Part shown: one piece after another, positions 1 through 7,619 of the stretch | How positions within the stretch are numbered: position 1 is the first letter of the stretch | Layout of the letters: each line of letters starts with the position of its first letter | Source of the DNA: Dehalococcoidia bacterium UBA6808 | Lineage (GTDB): Bacteria > Chloroflexota > Dehalococcoidia > GIF9 > UBA5629 | Assembly: GCA_002452695.1 (NCBI GenBank) | Contig: DKFA01000015.1 | Location: 1 to 18,891 of the forward strand | Length of the DNA: 18,891 nt | Reading direction: 5' to 3' | Translations under genes and position numbers: made by a program | The notes under the pieces: model-generated | The model's input: the letters and a program-made list of their open reading frames with translations, nothing else | The model's database searches: none | What the model was told of the DNA's origin: nothing

Positions 1-195
1 ACCGACAAAACTGTTACTGTATCAATAATGTCCTGTACCGGTATAACCTACAGGACTATGATCAACCCGGCTGAGCGGCAGCCTGTCAGCTATGTCAGGC
101 GCTCCGAATATTATGTAGCCTTCAGCAAAGGCACTTGTAATTCAGTGATCGAGCCCTGGCAGGACGCCCTTGATGAGATGAAGAAGTCTTCTTAA
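1..195 (+). CDS. C-terminal end of an unrecognised protein (5' truncated by window)
   Basis: Reading frame 1 is open from the first base to a TAA at 193-195, giving the last 64 residues of a protein that begins outside the window. The tail is soluble-looking, with two cysteines, an aromatic stretch (SEYYVAF) and an acidic/lysine-rich end (LDEMKKSS). I do not recognise a family and assign no function. It lies on the same strand as the 2-oxoacid oxidoreductase genes, 106 bases upstream of the first of them, so it may or may not belong to that operon. No terminator hairpin is obvious in the gap. Confidence 0.6.
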   Translation, partial: TDKTVTVSIMSCTGITYRTMINPAERQPVSYVRRSEYYVAFSKGTCNSVIEPWQDALDEMKKSS

Positions 196-301
196 GGCAA
201 GACCATGAGCATATTAGTCAACGGTGCTTGACAGAGACTGTCTGTATATGTAAACTAATTTGCGATTTGCGTTTTTAACAAACACTTCGAGGGAATTTGA
301 T

Positions 302-562
302 TTGCTGATCTCAGAGAGTCGCAAAACCAGCTACATCGTTATCGACAAGGACAAGTGCAAAGCCTGTTATTATTGTATTGCGGTATGCTCCAAGAACGTC
401 ATAGGGATATCCAAAAACATAAACAGGTTTGGTTTCAATTACGCTGAGCCGATAGAAGAGAAGGCACATGAATGCACCGGCTGCAAATCATGCGCAATCA
501 TGTGTCCTGATATAGCAATAACGGTCTACAGCAGTCGTGTTCTTGAAGGCGACATAGACTGA
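302..562 (+). CDS. 2x[4Fe-4S] ferredoxin, delta subunit of 2-oxoacid:ferredoxin oxidoreductase (KorD/VorD-like)
   Basis: Small electron-carrying subunit of about 86 residues. It has two clear cluster motifs: CKACYYCIAVC, and CTGCKSCAIMC followed by proline. Each is CxxCxxCxxxC, together holding two [4Fe-4S] clusters that would pass electrons from the catalytic subunits to free ferredoxin. I choose the TTG at 302 because GAGGGA (289-294) sits 7 bases ahead of it. The longer in-frame TTG at 260 has no visible ribosome binding site and would add 14 residues unlike the family N-terminus, which normally begins shortly before the 'IVIDKDKCKAC' segment. The alpha-subunit gene follows after 25 bases. 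The D-A-B-C order is typical of bacterial Kor/Vor operons. Confidence 0.88.
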   Translation: MLISESRKTSYIVIDKDKCKACYYCIAVCSKNVIGISKNINRFGFNYAEPIEEKAHECTGCKSCAIMCPDIAITVYSSRVLEGDID

Positions 563-587
563 CCTTGTTTTTCCGAGGAACCGCCTA

Positions 588-1634
588 ATGTCTGAGCGAA
601 CCCTCATGGGGGGAAATATTGCCATTGCCGAAGGCGCCATCCTGGCAGGATGTGGCGCCTATTTCGGTTATCCCATCACTCCGCAGAATGACTTGTTGGA
701 ACATATGTCGGTCAGACTGCCTGCCATGGGCAGAGTTTTTCTGCAGACCGAAAGTGAACTGGCCGCAATTAACATGGTCTACGGTGCTGCTGCCACCGGT
801 GTGCGCTGTATGACTTCAACTTCCAGCCCGGGCTTTAGTTTGCAGCAGGAAGGCATTTCATATATGGCGGGAGCCGAAGTACCCTGTGTGGTGGCCAATA
901 TTATGCGCGCCGGTCCTGGTCTGGGCAATATTGGAGGCGCTCAGGGTGACTATATGCAGTGCACCCGTGGTGGTGGGCATGGCGACTATTATCTCATCAC
1001 TCTCGCCCCGGCCTCGGTGCAGGAGATGATGGATTTGACCATGCTGGCCTTCGAACTGGCCGATAAGTACCGCAATCCTACCCTGGTCATGGCTGATGGC
1101 TTCCTGGGACAATCGGTAGAATCGATCGTGATGCGCGAGCCTGTTAAAAGTCTGCCGCCAAAGGACTGGGCCATTGACGGCGCCAGGGGTAGGGACAGGC
1201 GGCTGATTAATTCCTTTGAAATGAATCCCATCGACCACCCAAAGCGGATCAGGCTGCTGCTGGAAAAATATGAACGCATGCGCCTTGAAGAAGTACGTTA
1301 TGAAGGCATGTTACTGGACGATGCCGAGATCGTAATTGTGGCCTATGGCAGCGCAGCCCGGGCCGCTATGACAGCCATGAATAGGGCGCGTAAGAATAAT
1401 TTCAAAGTCGGTCTTTTGCGGCCTATCACCGTTTTTCCTTTTCCTTCTCAGGTCCTGTCCGATCTGGCTGAAAAGGGAAGTAAGTTCATCGTGGCCGAGA
1501 TGAGCAGCGGGCAGATGCTGGAGGATGTGCGCATCTCGGTGGGTAACCAGAACGAAATTAAACTGGTTAACACCTACGGCGGTGTGCCGCTCACGCCGGA
1601 TATGATATTTGAAGCAATAGATTTGATGAGTTAA
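588..1634 (+). CDS. vorB: 2-oxoacid:ferredoxin oxidoreductase alpha subunit (VorB/KorA family)
   Basis: This 348-residue protein is the alpha subunit of a thiamine-pyrophosphate (TPP) dependent, CoA-dependent 2-oxoacid:ferredoxin oxidoreductase. It carries the pyrimidine-binding domain, with FGYPITPQ (residues 26-33) and TESELAAINMVYGAA (about 54-68), the latter containing the glutamate expected to activate TPP. The stretch GNIGGAQGDYMQ..RGGGHGDY (about residues 109-130) resembles what I recall of proteins annotated VorB (3-methyl-2-oxobutanoate oxidation). Substrate cannot be settled from sequence alone: 2-oxoglutarate and branched-chain oxoacids are both possible. The C-terminal part (from about residue 240) is the second, transketolase-C-like domain. 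The ATG start follows a weak CGAGGA. The beta gene begins 8 bases after the stop. Confidence 0.93.
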   Translation: MSERTLMGGNIAIAEGAILAGCGAYFGYPITPQNDLLEHMSVRLPAMGRVFLQTESELAAINMVYGAAATGVRCMTSTSSPGFSLQQEGISYMAGAEVPCVVANIMRAGPGLGNIGGAQGDYMQCTRGGGHGDYYLITLAPASVQEMMDLTMLAFELADKYRNPTLVMADGFLGQSVESIVMREPVKSLPPKDWAIDGARGRDRRLINSFEMNPIDHPKRIRLLLEKYERMRLEEVRYEGMLLDDAEIVIVAYGSAARAAMTAMNRARKNNFKVGLLRPITVFPFPSQVLSDLAEKGSKFIVAEMSSGQMLEDVRISVGNQNEIKLVNTYGGVPLTPDMIFEAIDLMS

Positions 1635-1642
1635 GACAGATC

Positions 1643-2440
1643 ATGAGTAACCGCGGTATTAACGATATGGACAATGCAATCTTCCGTCGGCCGGACATCA
1701 TGCCGGACCGGGCAACGCATTTCTGCCCCGGTTGCGGACACGGCATCACCCAGCGGCTGATCGGTGAGGTGCTTGATGATCTCCGTCTGAGGGATAAGGC
1801 CATCTGCGTGGGGTCCATCGGCTGCACGGTGACATCCTATCTCTATTACGATGTGGACGGCACGGAAGCGCCTCATGGCCGAGCCCCGGCCGTCGCTACG
1901 GCCATCAAGCGCTGTCATCCGGACTTGCACCCCTTTGCCATCCAGGGCGATGGCGACCTGGCCTCGATCGGCATGGCTGAGATCGTACATGCCGCCGCTC
2001 GCGGTGAAAATATTACCATCATTTTTGCCAACAACGCCAATTACGGCATGACAGGGGGGCAGCTTGCCCCCACCACGCTGGTGGGCATGTATACCTCATC
2101 TACCATCGCAGGCCGTAAGGAGGATCGCCATGGCTTCCCCATTCGGGTCAGCGAGATGCTGGCAACGCTGGACGGGCCGGCCTATATCTCGCGGGTCTCG
2201 CTGCACAACCCGGCCAATGTGCGCAAGGCGCGCAAGGCGATTGAGATTGCCTTTCGGGCGCCGCTGGAGGGTCTGGGTATGGGTTTTGTCGAGGTGCTTT
2301 CCATGTGTCCCATCAACTGGAAAGTGGAGCCGGTTAACGCTCCGCAGTGGATCGTCGATAATATGATTCCGCAGTACCCTCTGGGTGAGTTTAAATGTAA
2401 GCCTGAGGTGGAGGAGTTGAAGAAGGCGGTAAGGGGATGA
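1643..2440 (+). CDS. 2-oxoacid:ferredoxin oxidoreductase beta subunit, TPP-binding
   Basis: This 265-residue catalytic partner binds the diphosphate end of TPP and an intrinsic [4Fe-4S] cluster. Cysteines of the CPGCGHG motif (C28, C31), a later GCTVTSY cysteine and a C-terminal MCPINWK cysteine are the expected cluster ligands. GDGD (102-105), followed about 27 residues later by NNANYGMTGGQ, is the TPP-binding GDG...NN signature. The start ATG at 1643 leaves 8 bases after the alpha subunit; an in-frame ATG at 1667 would also give a complete family protein. The stop overlaps the start of the gamma subunit (ATGA at 2437-2440), implying translational coupling. The family is KorB-like, but physiological substrate is not determined. 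Confidence 0.94.
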   Translation: MSNRGINDMDNAIFRRPDIMPDRATHFCPGCGHGITQRLIGEVLDDLRLRDKAICVGSIGCTVTSYLYYDVDGTEAPHGRAPAVATAIKRCHPDLHPFAIQGDGDLASIGMAEIVHAAARGENITIIFANNANYGMTGGQLAPTTLVGMYTSSTIAGRKEDRHGFPIRVSEMLATLDGPAYISRVSLHNPANVRKARKAIEIAFRAPLEGLGMGFVEVLSMCPINWKVEPVNAPQWIVDNMIPQYPLGEFKCKPEVEELKKAVRG

Positions 2441-2967
2441 ACTGGGAGATCACCATTTCTGGTTTTGGTGGCCAGGGTGTGCTCTTTATCGGGCGGCTTC
2501 TCATGGAAGCCGGCTTTGCCAGCGGCCAGCAGGTCAGTTGGCTGCCTTATTACAGCGGCGAAAAGAGAGGTGGGATGTGTTCCTGTTTTGTCAACATCTC
2601 AGAGGAGAGAATAGGCTCGATCTTCATCTCGCATCCGGATATCGCCGTGGCTATGAACCCGGCAGCCTATGCCATGCTTGAACCGGATGTGAAGCCGGAC
2701 GGACTGCTGATCGTGAACGAATCACTGGTAAAAGAGAAAAGCCAGCGCCCCGACCTAAAGGCGGTCTACGTCCCCACTGTTGAACTGGCCAAGGAAGTTG
2801 GCGATGAATCAGTGGCTAATATAATAGCCCTGGGCGCTGTTCTTGCGCGTGCCCCCGTTGTGACCACCTCCAGTGTCATCAGGGTGCTTAATCAGATGAT
2901 GTCCAAAAACAAGCCCCAGCTCGAGCTTAACAAAGCCGCACTGCTTAAGGGTTGTGAGCTAAGCTAA
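2437..2967 (+). CDS. 2-oxoacid:ferredoxin oxidoreductase gamma subunit
   Basis: This 176-residue subunit of the complex has the POR gamma fold. The family hallmark GFGGQGVLFIGRLL occupies residues 9-22. The conserved GEKRGGMCSCFV segment follows at about residues 43-54. Its start ATG overlaps the beta-subunit stop in an ATGA. This is the last gene of the four-gene operon. Beyond its stop the plus strand has no further gene until recN, and no clear intrinsic terminator was seen. The decayed minus-strand transporter ends immediately beside it. Confidence 0.93.
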   Translation: MNWEITISGFGGQGVLFIGRLLMEAGFASGQQVSWLPYYSGEKRGGMCSCFVNISEERIGSIFISHPDIAVAMNPAAYAMLEPDVKPDGLLIVNESLVKEKSQRPDLKAVYVPTVELAKEVGDESVANIIALGAVLARAPVVTTSSVIRVLNQMMSKNKPQLELNKAALLKGCELS

Positions 2968-2969
2968 AC

Positions 2970-4006
2970 CAGCCAGGCGTTCGACTACCTTTTTAATTCC
3001 TCGACTTCCTCTATTTATCGGCGGAACTTCGTCGTTGATATTGGCGCTGTCGGACGGGTAGAACCTGGCTGCGACTATATGCATGATAATGGCCAGGAAG
3101 GATATCGCATTATCCACATGAAGGCCGTTCTCAGTTCCGTTGCTGCGTCGCCCAGCACATCGGACAGGTCGCCCAGACGGTGAACAGCTCGCCCACGGCA
3201 TAATACAGTATGGCTACAATCATAAAATAAGCCCTGCCGTCGTATCCCAGCGAACAGTCCTGCCGCCTGGTACAGAATCCAGAGCTGGTGGGTACCCAGC
3301 GCGTGCCTAACAGTACAGCCCCATCTGAGCTGGTTGCCGGTTGCGGACTTCATATCGCAGGTAGGGTGACTGCTCACGTAGGCCGGGCCGCGCCGGAAGA
3401 AATGGACGAAGACCAGCGGGGTGAGCAGGGTTATGCAGGCGATGATGATGAAGGCCATGCGTCAGCCGAAATTCGTGATAAGCATACTGGCAAAAGGCGG
3501 CATGACGATGGTGCCCGTCCCTACGCCGGCGGACAATATGCAGAGGGTGCAGGCCAAGGCAAGAGTCAGCTGCCCGCCCCTACGCCGGCGGACAATATGC
3601 CGGTAGGAGCACACATATTGCCAACGAACCACTTGGCAATAGTGGAGATGATAGTGATATAGGTGGCGCCCATGCCTATGCTGAAGATCACGCCGAAGGC
3701 CAGGTAAAGCTGCCACAGGGCACTGCACTGCGACATGAGAAAAACACCGATCGTGATCAGTATGCCCAGCGCCAGCAGCAAGGACGCCGGTTTGAACCGG
3801 TCGCTCATCCTGCCGGCGAAGATCGCGATGGAGGCGTAGATGATGTGGTTGAGGAAATAGGCGGCCCCCGTCTCGGCCCGCGTCCAGTCGAAGTCGGCCG
3901 ACAGCTGGTTGAGGAATACTCCGAAGCTGTACTGTGTCCCGTACTATATCATCAGGGTAAGGGAGCCAGTTGCTGGCACAAGTTTGCCGTAAAAATGGTT
4001 TTTACC
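2970..4006 (-). pseudogene. decayed OFA/MCT-like MFS transporter
   Basis: Read right to left, this stretch encodes pieces of one major-facilitator protein in shifting frames. The N-terminal part (4006 to about 3568) gives 'YGTQYSFGVFLNQLSADF', 'DWTRAETG', 'IFAGRMSDRF' and several membrane helices, but a TAG (3944-3946) interrupts it and no start codon is left upstream. A 59-bp partial duplication (3512-3600) shifts the frame. The next part gives 'GTIVMPPFASML' and 'NFG*RMAFIIIACIT', where a TGA (3462-3464) stands where MFS proteins have Trp. Later pieces ('THQLWILYQAAGLF', 'YFMIVAILYYAVGELFTVW', 'SDVLGDAATE', 'FLAIIMHIVAARFY') lie in three frames with apparent internal loss of several helices. 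OFA-family assignment rests on the 'GELFTVW...SDVLGD' resemblance. It cannot make a full protein. Confidence 0.85.
3512..3600. repeat. 59-bp partial tandem duplication inside the MFS pseudogene
   Basis: A 30-base unit beginning TGCCCG and ending GGCGGACAATATGC occurs at 3512-3541 and again at 3571-3600, with one mismatch (T versus C at the seventh base). The offset is 59 bases. Because 59 is not a multiple of three, the duplication shifts the reading frame. Removing exactly 59 bases joins the upstream and downstream transporter frames. Confidence 0.85.
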
Positions 4007-4059
4007 GTCTGCCCGGTTAGTTACGTCGTGGTCAGGCGTTAGATCTATATATTACGGTA

Positions 4060-4437
4060 TTACCTCAACGCGACAACCTCGACCTCGATGGGGAAATCTC
4101 CCGGGATGGTCTTGACGGCGATGCAGGTGCGGGCTGGGAAATCCGACGGGAAGAACTCCTTGTAGACTTCGTTCATGTCGTTGAAATACGACATATCGCG
4201 CAGGTAAACCGTGACCTTGACCACCCTGCCCATGTTGCCGCCCAGGCTTTCCAGCGTCCTCTTAATGTTGTTGAGGCAGATGCCTGTGGCCTTTTTGATG
4301 TCGTCTATCTCACGAATGTTATTCCCGATGTCGATGGGGAGTTGACCCGAGAAGAAATAGAAGTCGCCGGCCTCGACGACGGGCGAGTAGGGCCCTCCTT
4401 TGGCGAGAAATTCAATCTGAATGGCTTTCTTTTCCAT
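4060..4437 (-). CDS. RidA family protein (YjgF/YER057c/UK114)
   Basis: This 125-residue small trimer-forming protein belongs to the RidA superfamily, whose best-known members hydrolyse reactive enamine/imine intermediates. Family marks include 'PYSPVVEAGDFYFFSGQLP' at the N-terminal side, the helix around 'NNIKRTLESLGG', and 'FPARTCIAV' near the end, where the arginine corresponds to the conserved active-site Arg. I take the ATG at 4437, preceded by AGAGG five bases away; a longer in-frame ATG at 4482 would add 15 residues outside the family. The substrate is unknown. It lies alone between the MFS pseudogene downstream and the divergent recN promoter upstream. Confidence 0.92.
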   Translation of the reverse strand: MEKKAIQIEFLAKGGPYSPVVEAGDFYFFSGQLPIDIGNNIREIDDIKKATGICLNNIKRTLESLGGNMGRVVKVTVYLRDMSYFNDMNEVYKEFFPSDFPARTCIAVKTIPGDFPIEVEVVALR

Positions 4438-4533
4438 ATTAACCTCTGCCTGTTTTAAAAAAGTCAGGCTATTTAACCTCAATGCCGCCGTGATGTCAAA
4501 GGTAGTCTGTCAAGAAAATTTTGACGTACCCCC

Positions 4534-4563
4534 TTGACAAATAGCACGGATGTACTATATCAT
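4534..4563 (+). promoter_or_regulatory. recN promoter (TTGACA - 18 bp - TATCAT)
   Basis: A perfect -35 hexamer TTGACA (4534-4539) and a 5/6 -10 hexamer TATCAT (4558-4563) are separated by 18 bases. They lie about 50 bases before the recN start codon. A palindromic box fills almost exactly the spacer, which suggests a repressor competing with RNA polymerase. Confidence 0.7.
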
Positions 4564-4581
4564 AGTAGAACGAATGTATTA
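4542..4581 (+). promoter_or_regulatory. tandem candidate SOS (LexA-type) operators at the recN promoter
   Basis: Two 16-base boxes, TAGCACGGATGTACTA (4542-4557) and TAGAACGAATGTATTA (4566-4581), match at 13 of 16 positions and sit 24 bases apart. The first is an imperfect palindrome of the form TAGnAC-N4-GTnCTA. One box lies between -35 and -10 and the other just downstream of -10, the expected places for repression. recN is a classic LexA target, and the AC-N4-GT core resembles Gram-positive/cyanobacterial SOS boxes. No lexA is present in the window, so the cognate regulator is inferred. Confidence 0.55.
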
Positions 4582-4612
4582 AGAACAAAGGTTTTAGTTC
4601 AGGAGGATAGCA

Positions 4613-6355
4613 ATGTTGGGTGAACTACATATTAAGAACTTTGCAGTTATCAAGGACATGACGGTTAACTTCGTGCCCGGGCTCAACGTGATAAGCGGTG
4701 AAGAGGGTTCGGGCAAATCGCTCCTGGTGGACGCCCTCAGTCTGCTGATGGGCGCACGCGCCCCGCAGGGCATGATCCGCAACGGCGCCAAATCGGCCAG
4801 GGTGGAGGCCATCTTCTGGCCGGACGATAAAACTGCATCCACGGTCAATGCCATTCTTGAAGAGAACAGCATTGAGCCGGACGAAAGCGGTATGCTGGTG
4901 GTATCGAGGGATTTCCAGGAAGGAGGCAAGAGCGTGGCCAGGGTCAACAATCGTGCTATGCCGCTTTCCTTCCTGCGCCAGGTGGGCAGGCACCTGGTGG
5001 ATATCCACGGGCAGATGGAATACCTATCCCTGCTCGATCCCGGTAACCAGCTTACCCTGGTGGACGCCTACGGCGGACTTTTGGAGAAAAGAAAGAATTT
5101 ACATAATGTTATTGATCGACTGCGGGCGGATGAAAGGGAGCTGGCCGCGGTGGGAAGCGGAGAGAAGGAAAGTTATGGTGAACTTCTTCAATTCCAGGTG
5201 GAGGAGATCGAGCGCGCCAAACTGGAGGAGTTGAATGAAGATGAACTGATGGCTGAGCGCGACGTTTTAAGGAGAGCAGGCGCGATCTGTGAGGGCTGTC
5301 TCAATTCTTATTCCAATCTCTATGGCGATGACAGGTCTGCCTCGGTACTCATACACAAGACGCTAACCGACCTGCGCAGCATCTGCTCCCTGGACCCTGC
5401 CCTGATGCGGTTCAGGGAGAAGCTGGAAAGTGACCTGATCAGCATCGAGGAGACGGCCTCCGAGTTGCGCGACTATTCCGAGAAGATCGAGAGCAGCCAG
5501 GGACGCCTGGAGGAGATAGAGCAGAGGTTAGATCTTATTTCGTCGCTTAAGCGTAAGTACGGTAAAAGCATCGAGGCCGTGCTGGAGTTCCGCGACCGGG
5601 CCTTGAAAGAAATTGAAGAGATGCAGGGCAGGCAGGAGCGCGCAGCCTTTCTGGAGTCGGAAAGGCTCAACCTCAAAGCTGAGGCGGCTAAACTGGCCGA
5701 GGAGTTGTCGCTGGAAAGGCGGCATGCCGCCGAGCAGCTGGCAAGATATGTGAATGAAGAACTGGCCGAAATCGGGCTGGAGTGGTCCAGGTTCGATGTG
5801 GCATTAACGCGCAAGGAAGACCCGGATGGACTATGCATAGCGGGCAATAAATGCTTTGCATTTACGGCGGAGGGCATAGACCGACTGGAATTCCAGGTTG
5901 CCACCAATCCGGGTGAGCCGGTCAGGCCGATGGCTGCCATCGCCTCAGGCGGTGAGACCAGCCGGCTGGTGTTGGCTATCAAAAGCGCATTGAAAATCGC
6001 TGACCCCATACCTTCGCTCATCTTCGACGAGATCGATATGGGTGTGGGTGGGCGAAGCGCCGAATCGGTGGGCAGGAAGCTGGCCACGCTATCCAGCTTC
6101 CACCAGGTCATCTGCATCACGCACCTGCCGCAGATAGCCTGTTTCAGCGATGCTCATTTGAAGATGGTCAAGGAAATCGATGGCGGTCGCGCATCCTCGC
6201 ACGTGGAATTGATTGAGGGGCAGAACCGCATCAAGGAGCTGGCAGTCATGCTTGGCTCAGAACGTAACGGCAATGTGATGCTCAAAGGCGCTGAGGCGCT
6301 GGTAAGGAATGCTGAAAAGTGGAAAAACGGCGTCCGTGAGCTCATTGCTGCTTAA
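4613..6355 (+). CDS. recN: DNA repair protein RecN
   Basis: RecN is an SMC-like ATPase acting at double-strand breaks, cohering and organising DNA before RecA-dependent repair. At 580 residues its length is normal. The N-terminal ATPase half begins 'LHIKNFAVIKD' and carries Walker A GEEGSGKS (29-36); the more usual RecN form is GETGAGKS. The middle (about 150-380) is rich in Glu/Lys/Leu and predicted coiled coil. The C-terminal half has the ABC signature ASGGETSRL (about 443-451), Walker B LIFDEIDMGVGGR (about 467-479) and the ITHLPQIA switch histidine. ATG 4613 follows AGGAGG (4601-4606) by 6 bases. It has its own promoter with probable SOS boxes. Its stop lies 3 bases from the stop of the convergent alcohol dehydrogenase. 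Confidence 0.97.
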   Translation: MLGELHIKNFAVIKDMTVNFVPGLNVISGEEGSGKSLLVDALSLLMGARAPQGMIRNGAKSARVEAIFWPDDKTASTVNAILEENSIEPDESGMLVVSRDFQEGGKSVARVNNRAMPLSFLRQVGRHLVDIHGQMEYLSLLDPGNQLTLVDAYGGLLEKRKNLHNVIDRLRADERELAAVGSGEKESYGELLQFQVEEIERAKLEELNEDELMAERDVLRRAGAICEGCLNSYSNLYGDDRSASVLIHKTLTDLRSICSLDPALMRFREKLESDLISIEETASELRDYSEKIESSQGRLEEIEQRLDLISSLKRKYGKSIEAVLEFRDRALKEIEEMQGRQERAAFLESERLNLKAEAAKLAEELSLERRHAAEQLARYVNEELAEIGLEWSRFDVALTRKEDPDGLCIAGNKCFAFTAEGIDRLEFQVATNPGEPVRPMAAIASGGETSRLVLAIKSALKIADPIPSLIFDEIDMGVGGRSAESVGRKLATLSSFHQVICITHLPQIACFSDAHLKMVKEIDGGRASSHVELIEGQNRIKELAVMLGSERNGNVMLKGAEALVRNAEKWKNGVRELIAA

Positions 6356-6358
6356 AAG

Positions 6359-7501
6359 TTAATAGGATTTTTTATAGATGGATATAATAGATTCTTCATC
6401 AAACGGGGTTGGGTGAAGCTTGATCCAGGGTGCAGTCCTGATGGCGTTGTTGGCCAGTTTGGCGAAGTCTGCCTCCTTCACACCGAGCTGGCAAAGCCTG
6501 TGATCCATGCCCACACGCTTGAGCCATTTTTCTGTGGCCGCAATGCCGTCAGGTTCACCGAAGACTTTCTCTCCCAGCAGGACAAAACGTTCCTTCCTGT
6601 CGTTGTAGGTATGTTCCATCCAGGCGATCAAAAGGCAGGCCAGGCCGTCGCCATGGGGCACGTCGTATTCGCCGCTGATGGGGTGCTCGAGGCCGTGCAA
6701 GGTCATAGAGCCTGTGCCGCCGCCAAGGCTGGCGAACTGCGAGCAGGCGATGGTGCTGGCCCAGGATAGCTTCTCTCTCTCATTGATATCATCCAGCTTT
6801 TCCAGCACTTTGGGCAGGGCCTGGACGACCGTTTTCATGGATGACTCCCGCAGGCTATCGTTGATCAAGGTCGTCTCATGGGCTGTGATATATGCTTCGA
6901 CAAGGTGACAGAAGATGTCCACACCACCCTGTGCAGTGGGTTTGGCGGGAAGCGTCAGGGTCAGCGCGGGGTCTACAATAGAGCAGGTTGGATAAATGGA
7001 GGGATGGTAAAACGGCATCTTCTCGTGCGTGTCCCAGTCAGTTATAACTGCGCCGCTGTTAGCTTCTGATCCGCTGGCTGCAACTGTGGGTATGAGTATG
7101 ATGGGCAGGGCATTATGCTTGCTGGCTGCTCTGCCTTTCATGTAGGCGAAGATGGGCTCTGTACCATTGGCAGCATAGGCGATGCCCTTGGCAGCGTCCA
7201 TGCTGCTGCCGCCACCCAGGCCTATGACCATGTCAGCCTTATTCTCTCTGGTGATCCGAGCGCCTTCGTCAACGGTGGATGTACGCGGATTGGGCTCGAT
7301 CTTATCGAAAGTAATAGCTTTCACGCCTGCTGCCTGCAGGTCGTTTATGACCCTGTCCAGAACGCCCGTTTTACGCATGCTCTGTGAGCCGGTGACGAGA
7401 AGCGCCGTCTTTCCCAGGCGTGCCGCTTCCTTGCCGAGCTGCGAAAGGCTGCCCTGCCCGATGATAAAACGTGTGGGGATGTAAAACCTGCTGATGCCCA
7501 T
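6359..7501 (-). CDS. iron-containing alcohol dehydrogenase
   Basis: A 380-residue group III (Fe-dependent) NAD(P)-linked alcohol dehydrogenase, probably cytoplasmic and interconverting an alcohol and its aldehyde or ketone. The nucleotide-binding segment is GLGGGSSMDAAKG (94-106). The four metal ligands of the family are present: D195 and H199 in VDIFCH, H269 in LHGLEH and H283 in VPHGDG, with H273 as the extra active-site histidine. Spacing matches the FucO pattern. The ATG at 7501 has GGAGGC shortly upstream. It is the last of three minus-strand genes, 118 bases after the FAH-family gene, so it may be co-transcribed or have its own promoter. The true substrate (butanol, propanediol, lactaldehyde or other) cannot be read from sequence. 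Confidence 0.95.
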   Translation of the reverse strand: MGISRFYIPTRFIIGQGSLSQLGKEAARLGKTALLVTGSQSMRKTGVLDRVINDLQAAGVKAITFDKIEPNPRTSTVDEGARITRENKADMVIGLGGGSSMDAAKGIAYAANGTEPIFAYMKGRAASKHNALPIILIPTVAASGSEANSGAVITDWDTHEKMPFYHPSIYPTCSIVDPALTLTLPAKPTAQGGVDIFCHLVEAYITAHETTLINDSLRESSMKTVVQALPKVLEKLDDINEREKLSWASTIACSQFASLGGGTGSMTLHGLEHPISGEYDVPHGDGLACLLIAWMEHTYNDRKERFVLLGEKVFGEPDGIAATEKWLKRVGMDHRLCQLGVKEADFAKLANNAIRTAPWIKLHPTPFDEESIISIYKKSY

Positions 7502-7619
7502 ATGCCGCCTCCGTTAAATCGATTATCTTTTTAAGCTATAACGTAAAGGATGATAGCAAAAATCGGCCAGAAACCTGAAATGAAACGGTACGAATGAGTT
7601 TCTAATGACAGGAAAGGGC

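Noticed and set aside
260..301. Longer N-terminus of the delta-subunit ferredoxin from the TTG at 260
   Set aside because: No ribosome binding site precedes it, while GAGGGA is well placed for the TTG at 302.
858..1279. Minus-strand open frames of 126 and 96 codons within the alpha-subunit gene
   Set aside because: They are antisense shadows of a clearly conserved gene, with no family resemblance and no ribosome binding site.
3462..3464. TGA in place of a conserved Trp, suggesting TGA recoding to tryptophan
   Set aside because: Several intact genes here end at TGA (korB-like beta subunit, pstC, phoR), and the same transporter has other lesions, so this is a nonsense mutation in a pseudogene.
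3512..3600. Repeat considered as the start of a CRISPR or mobile element
   Set aside because: There are only two copies, no array, no terminal inverted repeats, and the unit lies within transporter coding sequence.
3288..4042. Plus-strand open frames across the MFS pseudogene
   Set aside because: Composition is shadow-like, and the minus strand gives clear transporter motifs.
5473..6120. 215-codon minus-strand open frame inside recN
   Set aside because: It is Ser-rich low-complexity translation antisense to conserved RecN motifs; the plus-strand gene explains it.
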